Shown here one piece after another: positions 5,288 through 9,363 of a stretch of DNA of 9,363 bases (positions are counted from its first letter, which is position 1; each line of letters opens with the position of its first letter). The stretch comes from Pseudomonadota bacterium (GTDB lineage Bacteria; Desulfobacterota; Desulfobulbia; Desulfobulbales; JAGXFP01), in NCBI GenBank assembly GCA_030673265.1, contig DAOVJK010000101.1, forward strand, positions 1-9,363. The letters run 5' to 3'. Position numbers and translations under genes: made by a program. The notes below the pieces were generated by a model. It saw only the letters and a program-made list of their open reading frames with translations, was not told the origin of the DNA and did not search any database.

Positions 5288-7825
5288 ATGAAGGTACGGT
5301 TGCTGCCATTTGCCATTACAGGATTATTGTCGGGAGGGGTTTGCTGGTGGTTAGCTAATTTACCTGTTGAATTTTTGATGGGCGAAACATTTGTCGCAAC
5401 ATACTATCCCGGGATTGTTCTCGCCATCGCCTTGCTGGCACTAAGCAAGATGCTGGGTAATATGGGGAGCGGGCAGGGCGTTAGTGGCCCCATAAATTTA
5501 TTTGTATCCGCCATCCTGGCGCAGATATTTATCGTCGGATACCATACGCACCTGTACGACTCAGCCTTGGGACAGTGGGATCTGGGACTTTATCCGCTAA
5601 TGTATATTGAAGGGGAGCCGTTTATCTTTGATGGGTTCCCGATCCTTTTGTTGCCGACCCCAATCTCAAGCGCCATCCAGGCCGCTGTTATCGCCTTCGG
5701 TGTTGCCTGTGCCTGGGATTTAAAGGGCTCCGCCCGTCGTATAGTTGTTAGAGCAGCTGTTGCCGGCGCATTGTTTGCGGGATTGACTATCCTCCTCACC
5801 CACCTTTTTTCGCTGATTGCGACCGATCCGATCAACGAAGCTCTCAGCCGTGCTGCGGACCAGACCGGTTATGCCGAGATGTGGGCGCTGCTGTATCAGG
5901 TGCTTCCTGTTATCACCCTGCTGCTTTGGCATTCGTTTCTATTGCTGGCCATTTACGTGGCGATTCGTCCGCAGACGATTACGGCAGTTTCTGCAGATGA
6001 AATTGCGGGAAATCTGCAACAGTCGGTTGTTTCGGATGGTTATGTCTCTGATGAAGAGGAGGACAAGCTGCAGTCGGCAGCAGGTGCAAATATTTTTGCC
6101 TCTATAGATAAAGCTCCTGATGCCGTGAAACAGGCGGCCCAGGTGAGTAACTGGTTGTCAACACCGGAAATCATTGCCACCCTCCGGGCAAGAAAACGTA
6201 CTGTCCGGCAGTTTTTCTGGATATTACTGGTAATAGCCCTGCTCATCGTGAATGGTGCAACTGCTTTCTATCGCAACAAGACTACGGAAACCTTTAACTC
6301 AATGATCGTCGCCCATAAGCAGTTGATGCAAAAGTACGCTGAGGAGCATCCGTTGTATGGTCTCTGGCCGGAGCTTAAAGCATGCGGTGGCGGTCTCCGG
6401 GGCATGAAAGGTCTACTGTGGTCGGCAGATATTGAACCGGAAAGCAAGGAATGTGAATTTCAGGTACAGGACCGTCTGGCCCGTGAGCTGGAAAATTGGG
6501 GGGAATCATTAAATGAGGCTGCCCTAAACCAGCCTTTCTCGATTCGTAGCGAGTTACTTTTACAAAGTAATTCCCCTGAGCATCCAAGCTATTCTTTTTT
6601 CTCTGCGGTAAGAGAGTGTGGCAATCAGGATAGACTGACTGAAGTTCTTGAAACGATGGAAAGAAACGAGCCACTCACCGGTGATCAGTTATATTTTGTC
6701 GATTGTCTTAAGGAGAAGAACACACGCATTCAAAAATCGTTAGAGGGCTATACCGAGAGCCTACCGGAAAGCTCCAGTGAGTCGATGCTGAAAGAACAGG
6801 GCGTGCGCATGGTCTATGGACCTGATTATGCACATTTTTCCCCGCCATCGTGGTCGAGTATATATCAGGGAGAGGTCTATTGGGATACAAGCCAGGGTAA
6901 TTTCGAAACTTTTAAAACAGAGGCGCCGACCAGAGTATCTCGCAGTAGTTATTGGAGTGACTATCGGGTTGATGATTACAGGTACGGCAACTATCCACCT
7001 ACCGGTTCATTTCAGGAGGCGTTAAATCGCGCATGGCAGTTTGGGGAGGTGATTCAACCGATCGAGAAACCAGGTGAGCAGTCATTCTACTTCCATAATG
7101 GCGAGCTACAGTTGTTGACCCCTATCGTGATCGGCGGTGAGACCCAGGCAATTATCCTCTCAGAGTTAGAAACCAGGGAGAGTGGTCAGATTGATGAAAA
7201 TATTGCGTCTGAGTGGCGTAATTGTCGGAGCATAATCATCATTACCCTGGTCATCATGGTCGTCCTCTTTTGCTGGTACGAATACCGGACGCTAAGAAGA
7301 ATACCAAAGGAGATGGATCTTTCTCAATGGCAGGCCGGTATTTGGCGACCCTCATTGTCGACGCTTTATCAGGTCGATGGCTTTCGCTATTACCATTTTG
7401 TTAGCATGATGGCGTTTTCTATAATATTTCCCATAATTATAATCTTTATACCAGTGCAGGAGCTAACCTGGAGTGAGTTGTTGCTCAGTGCTCTTGCGGT
7501 AATGGCACTACCGCTTATTTTTGGCCTCATCGTCATCCCCAAGATGGTGGTCGATTACCGCCTGTTCGCAAAAGGCGTTCCCGTACCATGTAAAAAAGTG
7601 GGCTCAAAAACAGAAGAGCTGACAGCGGGATCCATGCATCACACGAACACCGAGTATCATGACCGCCACCATTATGAGGCGCATTACGAGGGTAAGCTGT
7701 ACAAATTTTGGGCACCGGCCGGCAATATAGATGACCAGGCGATTGCTCTTATCAATCCGGATCAGCCCAAGCAATGCCTGCTGCTGAATGCCTTTTGTAA
7801 GAATTATGGGGCCGGGGTTGAGTGA
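5288..7825 (+). CDS. Large polytopic membrane protein of unknown function with periplasmic domain
   Basis: The product has 845 residues from ATG 5288. Predicted TM helices: about 5-25, 38-57, 68-85, 126-143, 153-175, 203-226, 310-327, 646-664, 702-722 and 729-751. Basic segments (GSARRIVVR 147-155, RARKRTVRQ 300-308, YRTLRRIPK 666-674) fit a positive-inside layout with the N-terminus in the cytoplasm. The acidic 228-305 segment (VSDEEEDK) would be cytoplasmic, and about 328-645 periplasmic. The periplasmic part has four cysteines (366, 389, 444, 473), compatible with two disulfides, and a Tyr-rich stretch at about 555-569. After TM10 the cytoplasmic tail carries six histidines within 784-799 and ends in a segment (YEGKLYKFWAP, then ALINPDQPKQCLLLNAF) that resembles the end of DUF3592-like domains. 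I do not recognise the family of the whole protein; the topology suggests sensing or envelope transport, but this is inference. Codon use looks like its neighbours. Confidence 0.88.
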   Translation: MKVRLLPFAITGLLSGGVCWWLANLPVEFLMGETFVATYYPGIVLAIALLALSKMLGNMGSGQGVSGPINLFVSAILAQIFIVGYHTHLYDSALGQWDLGLYPLMYIEGEPFIFDGFPILLLPTPISSAIQAAVIAFGVACAWDLKGSARRIVVRAAVAGALFAGLTILLTHLFSLIATDPINEALSRAADQTGYAEMWALLYQVLPVITLLLWHSFLLLAIYVAIRPQTITAVSADEIAGNLQQSVVSDGYVSDEEEDKLQSAAGANIFASIDKAPDAVKQAAQVSNWLSTPEIIATLRARKRTVRQFFWILLVIALLIVNGATAFYRNKTTETFNSMIVAHKQLMQKYAEEHPLYGLWPELKACGGGLRGMKGLLWSADIEPESKECEFQVQDRLARELENWGESLNEAALNQPFSIRSELLLQSNSPEHPSYSFFSAVRECGNQDRLTEVLETMERNEPLTGDQLYFVDCLKEKNTRIQKSLEGYTESLPESSSESMLKEQGVRMVYGPDYAHFSPPSWSSIYQGEVYWDTSQGNFETFKTEAPTRVSRSSYWSDYRVDDYRYGNYPPTGSFQEALNRAWQFGEVIQPIEKPGEQSFYFHNGELQLLTPIVIGGETQAIILSELETRESGQIDENIASEWRNCRSIIIITLVIMVVLFCWYEYRTLRRIPKEMDLSQWQAGIWRPSLSTLYQVDGFRYYHFVSMMAFSIIFPIIIIFIPVQELTWSELLLSALAVMALPLIFGLIVIPKMVVDYRLFAKGVPVPCKKVGSKTEELTAGSMHHTNTEYHDRHHYEAHYEGKLYKFWAPAGNIDDQAIALINPDQPKQCLLLNAFCKNYGAGVE

Positions 7826-7835
7826 GTTAGGGTTG

Positions 7836-7916
7836 GGGGATAAAAGGTTCATCACGGATTACCGCGGGAAGCTGCTTTGAATTTTAAGAAAAAGTATTCG
7901 TTATCCCCGAATCCGT
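7836..7916 (+). other. Possible H-type pseudoknot just after the stop codon
   Basis: GGGGATAA (7836-7843) pairs with TTATCCCC (7901-7908), and ACGGATT (7854-7860) pairs with AATCCGT (7910-7916). The order of the four arms is interleaved, so both stems together form an H-type pseudoknot with one base between the 3' arms and a 40-base loop. It begins 10 bases after the stop of the 845-residue protein gene. No known RNA family is recognised. Confidence 0.3.
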
Positions 7917-8012
7917 ATGTCATTCATTGGATGAATTTCTCTTGGTACTCTGACCCCATTTTTGAGTTATGTAGCTTTATATTTACTTTTTTGGCCTTAA
8001 AAACGTCATTAT

Positions 8013-8034
8013 AGGCCCAGAAAAGGCCTTTTTT
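8013..8034 (+). terminator. Rho-independent terminator for the 845-residue protein gene
   Basis: AGGCC (8013-8017) and GGCCT (8025-8029) form a 5-bp stem around CAGAAAA, followed by a run of six T (8029-8034). It is about 190 nt downstream of the stop. The stem is short, so efficiency is uncertain. An upstream GGCCT (7993-7997) could pair with the same left arm instead. Confidence 0.5.
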
Positions 8035-8130
8035 ACAGGACGACTGCTAGTGATTTTAGATGTTTAGCGTGACCCGACCCCGGCCTCTACAGTTTTTAGG
8101 TGTGGAACATTTTATGGAGAAGGCGGCAGC

Positions 8131-8180
8131 AAATAAGAAAGGGGCGATCCTAAATAATCTTCATTATCCAGGATCCCCCT
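8131..8180 (-). terminator. Rho-independent terminator for the cyclase gene
   Basis: On the minus strand, 20 nt past the cyclase stop, a long hairpin forms. AGGGG (8140-8144) pairs with CCCCT (8176-8180), GATCCT (8146-8151) with AGGATC (8170-8175) and ATAAT (8154-8158) with ATTAT (8163-8167). There is one bulged base and a 2x2 internal loop, about 16 bp in all, with a 4-base loop. It is followed on the minus strand by the T-rich TTCTTATTT (8131-8139). Confidence 0.7.
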
Positions 8181-8200
8181 GAGAAGACAAGCTTAAGTCC

Positions 8201-9363
8201 CTATTTGGCTATTCCCCATTCTTTCTCCAGCTTGGCTAGATTCACTTTTAAGGTGTCCTTGACTATGCCGAAAGAGGTGAATCTGGGATAGGTCTCAATT
8301 ATCTCCCGGTGTAGGGCTAAAAGTTGCTGCCGTCGGGCAGGGTCGCTCTGCTTGCGGAAAGTAGTAAAATCTTTTTCCAGATCGGTGTTTCGCCCGTAAA
8401 CCAGATTGCGGAGATGATCGAAGTAGGGATCATCCAGTAATGGATCCTTCTTGTTCTTCAGGACGTCCAGGGCATTAATGGTTGCCATTACATTGGGGCT
8501 GGTGCTGCCGCTTTTTGCCCACTCCTGAAGCTTTTTCGGGTAGTATTTGTCTAGGATTTCAACGGCATAATCGAATTTATTCCAATTAATTTCGCCGCCT
8601 TCCAGGCGGCTGGTGCAGAAGTTGTAGATTTTCTCATCTCCATGATAACCGCCGCGCTCAAGAGCCGTTTTGTAGAGCCAGAGAACTGTGATGCTCCACC
8701 ATTTGTTCTCCAGCATTGTCGCTGCTGTGTAGGGAGCCTCAAAGCTGTCTGGGTATCTGGTTAGCAGATCTCTAATTTCTTTAGGCTTCTGGTATCCATT
8801 GTCTCCCTCGGACAGTAGTTTGTTTATCGTGATTTTTGTATCAATCAGGGGCTTTTTCTCGTTGATCTTTGCCAGATAAGGCTTTCTCAGGACAGTTTCC
8901 TTGATCCATGTCCGAGCCTCTCTCTGTCTGTTTTCTTTCATTAAAACGTCAATATGTCTCATGGCGGCTTCTGTGGCTTTGGCCTGTAGTGCCTTATTTG
9001 TTGGGTCCTCGGCGAGCAGGGGTTCCATCAGAGTGATTACCGCCAGGTTCTGCCCATCTTCAAGAAGTTTGTCAGCCTTACTGGTAGCTTTTTCCACAGT
9101 ACTCGGAACCAGAGTTAGCCAGATGACAATCGCCACGGCCAGTAGAGCCAGGCCTCCAAGCACTTTTTTTAACATCATATTTTGACGACTGGCCAACTGG
9201 TCTCGTATGCCCTCGATAATCGGGCCTTTGTCAGAAAGTTTTATGCCTTTGGCCAGAGTAACGGCCAGATCGGAACCGGGATCGTTAATCACTTTGTAAA
9301 TTCGGATCGAATACGGAATACCCTTGAAAGTACGCTCACCAATTTCCGATGATGGCGCTTCAT
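8201..9363 (-). CDS. Class III adenylate/guanylate cyclase, C-terminal part with TM helix and TPR-like tail (5' end outside window)
   Basis: The frame is open from the right edge to the TAG at 8203-8201, giving 386 full codons. The first visible residues include GERTFKGIPYSIRIYKV, which matches the end of class III nucleotide cyclase domains (usual pattern GER-x-LKG-x-x-x-P-x-x-x-Y-x-V). The catalytic residues would lie upstream, outside the window. After a linker with basic residues, a TM helix spans visible residues about 67-85 (LGGLALLAVAIVIWLTLV). About 300 helical residues follow with TPR-like pairs (KADKLLEDGQNLAVITLMEP, then EDPTNKALQAKATEAAM; also IRDLLTRYPDSFEAPYTAAT). The layout implies a cytoplasmic catalytic N-terminus and a periplasmic helical tail. 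A GTG at 9292 sits inside the continuous frame, just after the cyclase end motif, and is not a credible start. The expected product is cAMP or cGMP; which one cannot be told. Confidence 0.82.
   Translation of the reverse strand, partial: EAPSSEIGERTFKGIPYSIRIYKVINDPGSDLAVTLAKGIKLSDKGPIIEGIRDQLASRQNMMLKKVLGGLALLAVAIVIWLTLVPSTVEKATSKADKLLEDGQNLAVITLMEPLLAEDPTNKALQAKATEAAMRHIDVLMKENRQREARTWIKETVLRKPYLAKINEKKPLIDTKITINKLLSEGDNGYQKPKEIRDLLTRYPDSFEAPYTAATMLENKWWSITVLWLYKTALERGGYHGDEKIYNFCTSRLEGGEINWNKFDYAVEILDKYYPKKLQEWAKSGSTSPNVMATINALDVLKNKKDPLLDDPYFDHLRNLVYGRNTDLEKDFTTFRKQSDPARRQQLLALHREIIETYPRFTSFGIVKDTLKVNLAKLEKEWGIAK

Larger units (their letters stand above)
7826..8200. other. Convergent intergenic region
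   Basis: No gene was found between the two convergent stops. It holds a possible pseudoknot (7836-7916), a perfect palindrome ATTCAT-TGG-ATGAAT (7922-7936), an isolated CTCTGACCCC motif (7948-7957) recalling the cluster at 4004-4038, a plus-strand terminator (8013-8034) and a minus-strand terminator (8131-8180). Confidence 0.6.

Noticed and set aside
8201..9292. GTG 9292 as the start of a complete 363-residue gene
   Set aside because: The same frame continues upstream with a cyclase C-terminal motif, so the GTG is an internal valine codon.

Overview
The window reads as ordinary-GC DNA from a Gram-negative bacterium, most likely a proteobacterium. This rests on a lipoprotein signal peptide, inner-membrane proteins with extracytoplasmic domains, a class III nucleotide cyclase tail and REP-like GGGGTC/GACCCC intergenic sequences. 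I cannot name the species. No rRNA, tRNA, CRISPR array or intact transposase gene was seen.

Layout, left to right. (1) The C-terminal end of an unrecognised protein (1-236, +). (2) A 150-bp gap holding a small perfect palindrome and copy A of a 29-bp intergenic repeat. (3) An RDD-family membrane protein with a large extracytoplasmic insert (387-2069, +). (4) A 126-bp gap with copy B of the repeat. (5) A membrane-anchored protein with carboxypeptidase-regulatory-like, Fn3-like and TPR-like parts (2196-3770, +). (6) A 409-bp gene-free stretch with several inverted repeats and a REP-like GACCCC cluster. (7) A small lipoprotein gene on the minus strand (4180-4785). (8) A 502-bp divergent gap whose right half looks like a promoter/operator region. 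(9) An 845-residue, about ten-TM protein of unknown function (5288-7825, +). (10) A 375-bp convergent gap with a possible pseudoknot and one terminator for each strand. (11) The C-terminal part of a class III adenylate/guanylate cyclase with a TM helix and a helical, TPR-like tail (8201 to the right edge, -).

The three large plus-strand genes share a theme: multi-spanning membrane parts combined with sizeable extracytoplasmic domains, and no recognisable enzyme domain. A link between them, for example as an envelope-sensing, transport or assembly module, is inference from proximity. The most useful leads are the palindrome with identical AGCGAG/CTCGCT arms upstream of two of these genes, the duplicated 29-bp intergenic repeat, the methionine clusters of the RDD protein, and the unfamiliar architecture of the 845-residue protein.
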